From Planctomycetota bacterium (lineage in GTDB: Bacteria > Planctomycetota > JACOTG01 > JAJDCM01), in contig JAJDCM010000158.1 of assembly GCA_029260825.1 (NCBI GenBank), forward strand, positions 1 through 63,662: a DNA stretch of 63,662 nt, read 5' to 3'. Each line of letters starts with the position of its first letter. Position 1 is the first letter of the stretch. The position numbers and the translations under genes are program-made. This document shows, in pieces, positions 9,298-16,508 of the stretch. The notes below the pieces were generated by a model. It made no database searches. It was not told where the DNA came from and saw only the letters and a program-made list of their open reading frames with translations.

Positions 9298-10881
9298 TCA
9301 GCGCAGAGTCACCACCACCGGATTACTCAGCCTACACGTCGTTCGCTCCAGGGCCTGAACGTACAGGGTGAAACCACGAAACCGAACCGGCACCGGGGCC
9401 ATGAGCGAGATCTCCCCACTGGCATCGGCGGTAAACGCGCCTCGAAGTCTCGGATCGGCGATCGCGAGAGAAAGGCCTGAACAGGGCGGGATGGACGTCG
9501 AACCGGCCGCAGTCCCGAACGTGAGGAGTACCCTCTCACCCGGGGTGGCACCCCGGAACAGGATTGTGTTGGTCACTCCAGCAATCCCGGGATCGGGAGC
9601 GTTCAGCGTGAGGTCATTGTTGGTTCGATAGGCGCGCACATCCGTGCCCACCCCGCAGACCACGAGCACACCTCCCGGGCCGATGGCAGGGCCTCCCAGG
9701 TTGACGTTGGGGATCGCCTCCGACCAGATGATCGAGAGCTCAGCGTCGAAGCAGACAATCTTCCCGTTGGAGAATCCGCCGTTGGTGAGAAAGACCTTTC
9801 CCGCTGCGTCGATCGCAAGTCGCGGTTGCACCGGCAGGTCCGAGAGGATGGTGGGAGATGTGTCGAGAATGGCGCCGGTCTCAGGATCGATGCGGATGAG
9901 GTTGAGGTCAACCTCGCTTCCGCTAGTCACGGTGCGATATGCGTAGACCGTTCCGTCGTGGCCGATGCCATGACTCGCGAAGGGGACGTATCCCATGGGG
10001 ATCCTCCATCGCTCCACGAGGGCCGTTCCCGTGTCGTCGTAGGCAACCAAGAAATCTGTGATCGGATTGTTCTGCGTCCGGGGGGCGTAGACTGTGCCGT
10101 CGGGTCCGACGAACAGGGCAACCTGTTGGATGATGCCGATCGAAACCGGGTCGCTCGAAAAAAGCCGAGAACCGGTGTCAAGATCGATGACGGTGATTTT
10201 CGGCCCGCTGCCGGAAGTTTCCCAGATGTAGCCCCGGTTTTCAAAGACAGTCACCAGTGCCCCGTCACCGGTCGGAGTTGTCCGAGATAGGCTCCAGATC
10301 GTGTCACCGTTGGTGCGATCGATCCGGATGACGCTCCGAAACAGCGACACGATCGGATCTCCATTCGCGGCAAATGCGAGGCTCTCAGGGGTGCTTTCTT
10401 CAACCAGAGCATCCGACTCCCAGATGATGGATCCGTCCGCCGGGCTCAGTGCGTATAACGGGCCGGGGTTCAGCAACCCTGAGGACCGCGTAGCGTAGAC
10501 CTGGCCATCCCGGATCGCGCTGACCCGGCTCCGCCACTCGTCTGGAGCCAGGAACGGGAGCTGCACCTGCCATCGTATGGCCCCGGTGTTCAACTCATGG
10601 GCGACGATCCAGGTTCCCGTGGGAATGCTGGGATTCCCGATCCGCGGCATGATCACGAGTCCTTCACCGATCACGGCCTGCTGGGCCACGAACGCGGGAA
10701 GGCTGCCACTCCAGAGGAGCGTCGGCGCATCGGGACCGACCTCGGTGGTCCGGGAGTAACGACCGGAGATTCCTCCGGTTCCCGTGATCCAATCCTCGGC
10801 GACGGCGCCTGGGGCGAAAGCTAAAAGTAGAAAAACACCCCACGCACACAGATCAGGACACGCCAAGCGAGCAAGAGACAT
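9298..10881 (-). CDS. Secreted PQQ-like beta-propeller protein
   Basis: I chose the start at 10881 (527 aa) over the longer frame from 10947. The shorter form has GGAGG 7 nt upstream and begins directly with a signal peptide (ARLACPDLCAWGVFLLLAF...GAVAED). Blades repeat the outer-strand motif of PQQ/PQQ-like propellers: AHELNTGAIRWQ, ALSPADGSIIWES, RIDRTNGDTIWS, VIDLDTGSRLF, RIDPETGAIL. The last ~95 residues form a separate domain (ILFRGATPGERVLL...LYVQALERTTCRLSNPVVV). This looks like a tail common on planctomycete-type secreted proteins and differs from the GNVN-type tail on neighbouring proteins. No cofactor site is visible, so a structural or binding role is more likely than dehydrogenase activity. 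Confidence 0.82.
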   Translation of the reverse strand: MSLARLACPDLCAWGVFLLLAFAPGAVAEDWITGTGGISGRYSRTTEVGPDAPTLLWSGSLPAFVAQQAVIGEGLVIMPRIGNPSIPTGTWIVAHELNTGAIRWQVQLPFLAPDEWRSRVSAIRDGQVYATRSSGLLNPGPLYALSPADGSIIWESDALVEESTPESLAFAANGDPIVSLFRSVIRIDRTNGDTIWSLSRTTPTGDGALVTVFENRGYIWETSGSGPKITVIDLDTGSRLFSSDPVSIGIIQQVALFVGPDGTVYAPRTQNNPITDFLVAYDDTGTALVERWRIPMGYVPFASHGIGHDGTVYAYRTVTSGSEVDLNLIRIDPETGAILDTSPTILSDLPVQPRLAIDAAGKVFLTNGGFSNGKIVCFDAELSIIWSEAIPNVNLGGPAIGPGGVLVVCGVGTDVRAYRTNNDLTLNAPDPGIAGVTNTILFRGATPGERVLLTFGTAAGSTSIPPCSGLSLAIADPRLRGAFTADASGEISLMAPVPVRFRGFTLYVQALERTTCRLSNPVVVTLR

Positions 10882-11065
10882 GACAGTACCTCCGAAGCAA
10901 CTTCCGGGCTGATCCGGACATCCTACCGGATCGAGAGGCTCAGGCAAGCAGCAAAGATCGGTGGATCTGTATGGAGATCGATTGAGGATTGCCCGAACAC
11001 GCGGATCGCACTGTTTCGAAGAAAAACGACGAGTACAGCGTCCAGTCGTGCCTCGAACACGCCAT

Positions 11066-11100
11066 AAAAAACTCTGCCCCCATCCTCGTGATGGGGGCAG
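11066..11100 (-). terminator. Rho-independent terminator of the toroid gene
   Basis: Perfect 10-bp inverted repeat CTGCCCCCAT (11074-11083) / ATGGGGGCAG (11091-11100) with a 7-nt loop. Read on the minus strand the hairpin is followed by AGTTTTTT, giving the U-tract of an intrinsic terminator. It lies about 50 bp past the stop codon of the minus-strand gene at 11150. This is the clearest terminator in the window. Confidence 0.85.
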
Positions 11101-11149
11101 AAAAAATCACGGTCGACTCCCGAAGCCAGAAAGGGCGACCGCCCACGCT

Positions 11150-12295
11150 TTAGAGATCCAGAGGGCTCACCGGGCCCAGCGGATTGCGAATCTGTATCTG
11201 GTCCGTCGGAGGAGGCGCTCGGAATGAAGACGGCGCAATCCTTGCGATCGCCATGGCACATTCCGAATCGACCTCGGTCACCTCGGTGCCTGATCCGCCA
11301 AGATCCCAGCCACCGTGAGAAGCCTGGACGGAGACCAGGAACGCCGAGCCGTCTGCACCCGCGCCCTGAGCTTCCGCATCCTGGAAGATGGAGAGCGCGA
11401 TGACTGCATAGGCTGTCGTCTGCTCCTCATCGCCAGGGAAGGCGGAGTTATAAGGCCAAGCTCCCGAGGGATTCTGCTGGGCTATGAGTCGTGCGCGAAT
11501 ATCGTCGCGGAGCGAACGATCGCCAGTTCGCGAGATCTTGAGAGTCATCAGCGCCCCCGCCAGCCCAAGGTTGTAACCCTCCTCACTGGGATCCGTGTAA
11601 TCAAAGAAGGGAGGCGTCGCGGTGAGATCTTCCTCGACCACGTTGGCAAACTCGAGGAGGTCTCCCCTGAAGTCATAGGGAGTGTTGCCGAACTTCTTTT
11701 CCAGCCTGAACGCCGAGAGAACATACCAGTTGATATCCCAGGGGATGAGACCGTCGAAGTTCTGAGAATTCCGACTGTCTCGAATCAGTTCGGCAAGGCC
11801 TCGGGCACCTCCGAAAGACGCCATCTTGGCGATGAATTGATCCCGGGCTGCTTCTGCATAGAAATCACTACCAGTGATCTTGGACAGAAGCTCGGCAAAA
11901 GCATAGTCCGGTCCTTTGTCAGGAGCTCCGAGCAGTAATAGCATGGACTGAAAGCCGTCGAGACAGGTCACGAGGCTTCGAGCATTCCCGTTCTTCGCGA
12001 AATCGAGAAGCGGACCGAGTGAAGTCACCCCGATCGTATTGTTCGGACTGGCGCTGGCAGTGTGGACCGCATTATCATCGGTGCCGTCGATGATGAAGTC
12101 CCAGCCTCCGTCATCCGGATCCGCATCCGGCTCCCCGTTATGGGCATTGTCGCCGATGATATCCGCCTGGGTATCGGAAATCCGAGCGGCTGCCTCGGAG
12201 ACCTGCCCCACGCAAGGGGTCACCAGGAGCCACGAAGGCAACACTACGAAAAGAACGAACGTGAAAAGGTGAGAGCGATTGGTCCCGATTAGCAT
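11150..12295 (-). CDS. Secreted alpha/alpha-toroid (prenyltransferase/cyclase-like fold) protein
   Basis: 381 aa. ATG at 12295 is preceded by AAGGAGA. Residues 1-31 form a signal peptide (FTFVLFVVLPSWLLVTPCVGQ). The body has repeats typical of the alpha/alpha toroid fold of terpene cyclases, prenyltransferases and complement-like proteins: LAGALMTLKISRTGD, IAQQNPSGAWPYNS, QTTAYAVIALSIFQDA and VQASHGGWDLGG. The QxxSGAW / Q.S.GGW pattern resembles QW motifs. I see no DxDD or other cyclase catalytic motif, and export argues against terpene chemistry. An acidic segment (GEPDADPDDGGWDF) follows the signal peptide. It ends in a strong terminator, so it is probably monocistronic. A perfect FNR-type palindrome lies ~200 bp upstream. 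Confidence 0.7.
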   Translation of the reverse strand: MLIGTNRSHLFTFVLFVVLPSWLLVTPCVGQVSEAAARISDTQADIIGDNAHNGEPDADPDDGGWDFIIDGTDDNAVHTASASPNNTIGVTSLGPLLDFAKNGNARSLVTCLDGFQSMLLLLGAPDKGPDYAFAELLSKITGSDFYAEAARDQFIAKMASFGGARGLAELIRDSRNSQNFDGLIPWDINWYVLSAFRLEKKFGNTPYDFRGDLLEFANVVEEDLTATPPFFDYTDPSEEGYNLGLAGALMTLKISRTGDRSLRDDIRARLIAQQNPSGAWPYNSAFPGDEEQTTAYAVIALSIFQDAEAQGAGADGSAFLVSVQASHGGWDLGGSGTEVTEVDSECAMAIARIAPSSFRAPPPTDQIQIRNPLGPVSPLDL

Positions 12296-12666
12296 GAGAT
12301 TCTCCTTTCATCCCGTCGGGTCATCACGGAGCATCCCCTAGATTCGATCGGAGTGCTCCCGTGTTGGCGTGGCCGACGACGTATTTACCGGACGTCGTCA
12401 GAAAACCACTGACCCCTAGAAACTAGATATCATTCGAAAAGAAAGCAAGACAATAAAGGCACCAATTTCGGTCATCACTCTTGATAAAAACTTGATAAAA
12501 ATCAAGGAGACAAAGAAGATCGATGTAAACGACTACTCATCCATGTCTTGGTGCGGTCTTTGGTGCGGCCTTCGGTGCCGCATCAGGATGGCATCACAAA
12601 ATGACGAGAGATAGCCCTGGATACCGGCCAGGTGAAAACTGAGAGTAGCTTCGCCTCGAGATCTTC
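12296..12666. other. Intergenic stretch with palindrome and short tandem repeat
   Basis: 371 bp between the start of the toroid gene and the end of the HNH gene, both minus strand. It is AT-richer than its surroundings and holds the FNR-type palindrome at 12492-12505. The half TTGATAAAAA also occurs directly before it at 12481-12490. It also has three imperfect 12-bp tandem units at 12547-12582 (CTTGGTGCGGTC, TTTGGTGCGGCC, TTCGGTGCCGCA). No coding potential was seen. Confidence 0.6.
12492..12505. promoter_or_regulatory. FNR/CRP-family binding-site candidate (perfect palindrome)
   Basis: TTGATAAAAATCAA matches the classical FNR consensus TTGAT-N4-ATCAA exactly, in non-coding DNA. The nearest downstream gene it could control is the toroid gene (start 12295, minus strand), ~197 bp away, which is far for direct activation. 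It is the strictest of four such palindromes in the window. Confidence 0.5.
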
Positions 12667-14220
12667 TCATAACCTCTGCAGCTCATACCTCGGAACTCCT
12701 CCATCCTTGTTCGGCGTGAAGAACTGCCTGTTTTCGCGCCACCATTCGAGAGAAATCACATCGGGAATGTCCTCGAACCGAGGAGGCATTGACGCACGCG
12801 GCTTCTCGGAGTTCACATCTTCTCTCGAAGATCTTTCCGGACGTCCGGAAAATGAATCCCTGCCACCAGAACTTGGCTCATTCGAGCCTTCACGCACCAC
12901 TTTCCGGATCCGGAATTGAAGTCCAACCTCGGCATCGAATCCATCAAGCCTCCCCCCTTCAGCATTCCGGAAAACGACCTCGCCTTCCGGGTTTCCCTCG
13001 ACAAAGAGCAACCCTTCGTGCACAAGTCCATGGCATGAACCGCAAAGCGACAGGAGATTGGTCGGATGAGTTCTCCCACCATGAGATCGCCATTCCACGT
13101 GGTGCACCATCAGCTCCCACTTGCCGTGACAACTCCTGCACCGGTGCCCGTCACGAGACAGCACCATTTTCTGCATCCATGACGGCGTGGGCCGATCGAT
13201 CTGCTGTGTCTCAGGCTTCTTGGTCTCAGGCTTCTTGGCCTCTGGATTCTCAACCTCTGGCTTCTTGGCCTCTGGCTTCTGAACCTCTGGCTTCTGAACC
13301 TCATAGACAGGAACATCTCTCAGGTGCACTATCTCGGCCTCGGGAAGCACTCTCTCGACAAGATCCGAGCTCACAGGAAGAGGCCCATCCTCGGTGAAAA
13401 CTTCGGCGGATTTGCAGTCCGAGCATTGTTGAACCACGACCTGGTGAAACGATCGTTTTCCCCTCCGGCTGCCTCCATCCTTCTCTGGTTCTCCAAGCCC
13501 ATGCTTCAAGTAGCTGTTGGCAAGGAACCGAATCAATGCACCACAAGTCGAGGACTCGCCGGTTTCTTCTTCGAACTTTCGTTTTGCCGTATCCCAGAGC
13601 TCCCTGGTCAAAACATCGACCTCTTCGGTGATTCGTACCCTCACCGCCGGAAGCCCCTTTCTGTCCTTCCTCGGAACCTCGCCCCGCTGGGATGATCGAA
13701 CTTCTAACTCCAGCTCCTGCACCGTGAGGGATCTTGCCAGCTCAACCCAAGCTTCTTGCGTTTGACCTTCCACCACCCGACACAACAGAGTGACCTTGGA
13801 CCAGGAAAGACGGCCCATGCGGAATGCCTGATCGAGGACCTCGCACTCACTCAAGATCTTTCCAGCGCGCAATAGCTCGTAGGCGGCGGTTTTCTTGAGA
13901 TCCATGCGCCTCATTGCAAAGTGAATGGTTGAGGCGTAGCCGAGGAGGAGGTATCCACGACTGGCTTCCAGCTCATGAAGATAGAACGCCGCTGCACGCT
14001 GGCTGACCTCGGCACGGCGATGGAACAAAAGCAACTTTTGCGCAATCTCGGAAGCACCGAGACCAGAGACAAGCTCGATCTCAGGGTCATGCGACGCGGT
14101 ATGAACTGCAGAGCCAGAACGATCGCGATGAACGGAGCTTTTCCCCTCCTCTCTTTCAGCTCTGGATTCTAGCCCCGTTGGAAGACTTCGCGAAATATCA
14201 ATGTTGACGGGAGTGATCAT
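12667..14220 (-). CDS. HNH endonuclease domain protein (DUF222-like)
   Basis: 517 aa. ATG at 14220 follows CCGGAGATGCAAC. Residues ~60-190 are an alpha-helical DUF222-like region (RRAEVSQRAAAFYLHELEASRG, AMRRMDLKKTAAYELLRAGKIL). A low-complexity linker of about seven KKPE/QKPE-type units sits near residues 305-340. The HNH domain follows: CRSCHG, HHVEWRSHGG, an Asn in HPTNLLSLC, and CGSCHGLVHEG. These supply the two CxxC zinc knuckles and the His/His/Asn metal site of a beta-beta-alpha nuclease. Such proteins are common, often multicopy and poorly characterised; a DNA-processing or mobile-element role is inferred. There is no partner gene beside it. It is divergent from the APH-like kinase. 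Confidence 0.82.
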   Translation of the reverse strand: MITPVNIDISRSLPTGLESRAEREEGKSSVHRDRSGSAVHTASHDPEIELVSGLGASEIAQKLLLFHRRAEVSQRAAAFYLHELEASRGYLLLGYASTIHFAMRRMDLKKTAAYELLRAGKILSECEVLDQAFRMGRLSWSKVTLLCRVVEGQTQEAWVELARSLTVQELELEVRSSQRGEVPRKDRKGLPAVRVRITEEVDVLTRELWDTAKRKFEEETGESSTCGALIRFLANSYLKHGLGEPEKDGGSRRGKRSFHQVVVQQCSDCKSAEVFTEDGPLPVSSDLVERVLPEAEIVHLRDVPVYEVQKPEVQKPEAKKPEVENPEAKKPETKKPETQQIDRPTPSWMQKMVLSRDGHRCRSCHGKWELMVHHVEWRSHGGRTHPTNLLSLCGSCHGLVHEGLLFVEGNPEGEVVFRNAEGGRLDGFDAEVGLQFRIRKVVREGSNEPSSGGRDSFSGRPERSSREDVNSEKPRASMPPRFEDIPDVISLEWWRENRQFFTPNKDGGVPRYELQRL

Positions 14221-14567
14221 GTTGCATCTCCGGAAGCGGTCAAACGAACGGCTTCCCCCTCACAAGAAATGCTAACATAAACCGAACATCATACAACGAC
14301 AAAGTTCGTCTTGAATGTCATTTTTCGGGCACAGATAAATTTTATTATTGTTCTGGATTTTCCGGAATCCGGAAACACAAGCTGGTGGCTTCAGAACCAA
14401 CACGAACGCCCCCTGCTTTTACGACTGCAGTGGGCAGGAGCGATCGTCATGAAATCCAAAGCGCCAGGGCGGTCGCACCACCGTCAAGGACATTGATCCA
14501 GGTCAATGCGGGGCTCAGATCCTGTCCGAGACTTGAGGGAGATTCAAACAGCAAGGAGGACCCGACG
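14221..14567. other. Divergent intergenic region between HNH gene and APH-like kinase
   Basis: 347 bp carrying the upstream signals of both genes. The left half (14260-14360) is AT-rich. The right half has the FNR-type palindrome at 14493-14506 and an AAGGAGG ribosome site at 14553-14559. The frame of the kinase is open through this stretch, but its translation shows no domain. Confidence 0.6.
14493..14506. promoter_or_regulatory. FNR/CRP-family binding-site candidate
   Basis: TTGATCCAGGTCAA is a TTGAT-N4-RTCAA palindrome with one deviation from the FNR consensus. It lies 62 bp before the kinase start at 14568, a workable distance for a CRP/FNR-type activator given an untranslated leader. 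Confidence 0.55.
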
Positions 14568-16199
14568 ATGCCCTCACTAGATCTGGTCGAACAACTCCGG
14601 AACCCGAAGGCCTATCCCTTTCCGGTTGACCGGATCGACTTTCTGGAAACTCACATTTCCTGGCTTTTCTTTGCCGACAACAAGGTCTACAAGGTAAAAA
14701 AACCGGCCAACCTGGGTTTCCTCGATTTCAGCACCCTCGAAAAGAGGAGGCACTTCTGTCACGAGGAGGTGCGACTCAATCGTAGATTGGCTCCCGATCT
14801 CTACCTCGGGGTCGCTTCCATCACTCAGAAGAAAGATGGAACTCTCCGAATCGGAGGCAATGGACCGATCGTCGATCACGCCGTCGAAATGATCAGGCTC
14901 CCTGAAAGCCGCCTCATGAGCCAACTCTTGCTCAATGGCGAAATCGACAACCAACTCGTCCACAAGCTCGTCCAGACTCTGGTCAGTTTTCACCAACGCG
15001 CAAAGAAGGCAACATCCTCCCTCAGCCAATACGCCGAGCCAGAGGAACTCCGGCGCAACGCCGAAGAGAACTTCCAGCAAATCCGTCGTTTCACCGGAGT
15101 CATCGAAGAAAACGCGAAGCCCCCCTCCCCAAAGAACGTCGTAACCCTGTCACCTCTCCTGCTGGACCATCTGGAGAGTCGATCCTGTTCGTTCCTCGAG
15201 ACTCACGGCGCCCTATTCCGAAAGAGGATTCGGGACGCAAAGATCGTCGAGGGGCATGGTGATCTCCATGCAGGGAACATCTGCTTTCTCGATGACGAGA
15301 TCGTCATCTATGACTGCGTCGAGTTTACTCCCCGGTACCGTTTCGGCGATGTGGCTCTGGATCTCAGCTTCCTTTGCATGGACCTTGATCGGCAGGGATA
15401 CCGAGGTTTTTCGTCCTACCTCGCAAGAAAGTATTCCGAAGTCTCCCAGGACAACGAAGTCCTTCAACTCCTCGACTACTACAAACTCTACTTCGCCATC
15501 GTGCGTGGCAAGGTAGAGAGCCTGATCGCATCCGATCCAACGGTATCGGAGGAGACGAGAATCAAAGCGGTCCGACGCGCTCGTCGCTATTTTCACCTTG
15601 CCGCTTCCTACTCCCTACCAACGTGCCTCATTCTGATGAGTGGTCTTCCCGGAACGGGTAAATCCACCCTGGCCAAAGCACTAGCTCTTCCGTTCGAGTC
15701 AACCGTGCTCAGGACCGATGTGCAGAGGAAGATGATCGCACGAGAACTCGGGGAGAAATCCGAGTCTGGCGGTTTTGGCACCGGACTGTATCGATCCGAC
15801 ATGATTGATCTGACATACAACGCCCTCATTCACAAGGCGCGGAAAATCCTGCAGGCCGGACGGTCCGTGGTCATTGACGCCACGTTGTCGAAGAAAAGCG
15901 TGCGAAACAAACTCAGAGAGCTTGGCACCGAATGCAAGATCCCCACAATTTTCGTCCATGTCACTTGCCCGGAGGAAGAGGTACACCGGCGCCTCATAGC
16001 CAGAAAAGCAAAAGGGAATGATCCGTCGGATGCCGATTGGGAGATCCATCTCCAGTGCCGCAGGGAGTTCGAACCCTTCGCCCCAAGCGACAACGCTCCT
16101 GTCCTTGAGGCCATCTCCGGCGTCGATCCTGAAGAGATCGTCACAAGTCGTGCCTTGGATCTTCTTGTCGAACAAAGCACCACATCAGCGCCACAATAG
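14568..16199 (+). CDS. Two-domain kinase: APH-like phosphotransferase plus P-loop kinase
   Basis: I set the start at ATG 14568 (543 aa) because AAGGAGG lies 8 nt upstream; upstream codons in the same frame encode no domain. The N-terminal ~340 residues are COG2187/APH-like: VKKPANLGFLDFS, then GHGDLHAGNICFLDDEIVIYDCVEF near residue 230, with the HGDLHxxN catalytic and metal-binding motif. The C-terminal ~190 residues are a COG0645-type P-loop kinase with Walker A SGLPGTGKST near residue 358, plus LRTDVQRK. The physiological substrate of this fused family is not established. The FNR-type site upstream and the nearby nifJ operon suggest expression under low oxygen. The product is cytosolic, with no membrane segments. 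Confidence 0.85.
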   Translation: MPSLDLVEQLRNPKAYPFPVDRIDFLETHISWLFFADNKVYKVKKPANLGFLDFSTLEKRRHFCHEEVRLNRRLAPDLYLGVASITQKKDGTLRIGGNGPIVDHAVEMIRLPESRLMSQLLLNGEIDNQLVHKLVQTLVSFHQRAKKATSSLSQYAEPEELRRNAEENFQQIRRFTGVIEENAKPPSPKNVVTLSPLLLDHLESRSCSFLETHGALFRKRIRDAKIVEGHGDLHAGNICFLDDEIVIYDCVEFTPRYRFGDVALDLSFLCMDLDRQGYRGFSSYLARKYSEVSQDNEVLQLLDYYKLYFAIVRGKVESLIASDPTVSEETRIKAVRRARRYFHLAASYSLPTCLILMSGLPGTGKSTLAKALALPFESTVLRTDVQRKMIARELGEKSESGGFGTGLYRSDMIDLTYNALIHKARKILQAGRSVVIDATLSKKSVRNKLRELGTECKIPTIFVHVTCPEEEVHRRLIARKAKGNDPSDADWEIHLQCRREFEPFAPSDNAPVLEAISGVDPEEIVTSRALDLLVEQSTTSAPQ

Positions 16200-16301
16200 G
16201 CCTCACAGATCGCGATGATTTCGTTGAGCTGATAGGCAATCTTGGCAACTGCTTCGTTGCCGTCCAGCGTCGCTGAGAGTGGGGTCTTTGTCTCACCTGA
16301 G
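16197..16301 (-). pseudogene. Collapsed copy of the nifJ/DHOD-like operon
   Basis: Bases 16208-16301 match the intact nifJ 5' end (25711-25804) at 90 of 94 positions, covering the ribosome-site region and the first 27 codons. One mismatch changes the start codon ATG to AAG. Directly adjoining, 16197-16207 (TAGGCCTCACA) is identical to 21137-21147, the stop codon and 3' flank of the DHOD-like gene, which is the other end of the same operon. So this short piece carries both operon ends with ~3.5 kb missing between them. It lies immediately after (sharing the stop codon of) the APH-like kinase. It cannot encode a product. Confidence 0.85.
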
Positions 16302-16508
16302 GGACGACAAAGAAAAACCTGAAAAGAACTCGATTTCCTCACCAGTCGGGGTCATCCACGTCTCTTCTTTCGCGGGTTCGCGAACCTTCGTCCCTGAACC
16401 TCAATATGCGGAGGAAGCCAATCACCTGGGGTTGACGAACAATTCGATTTATGAGTCGATGACCGACACATCAAATGCCAATCCCTGTCGAGTGGAGGAA
16501 AAACGGAA

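Noticed and set aside
14385..14567. Upstream extension of the APH-like kinase to 14385
   Set aside because: The extra 61 residues show no domain, cover the FNR-type site, and the AAGGAGG site clearly serves ATG 14568.
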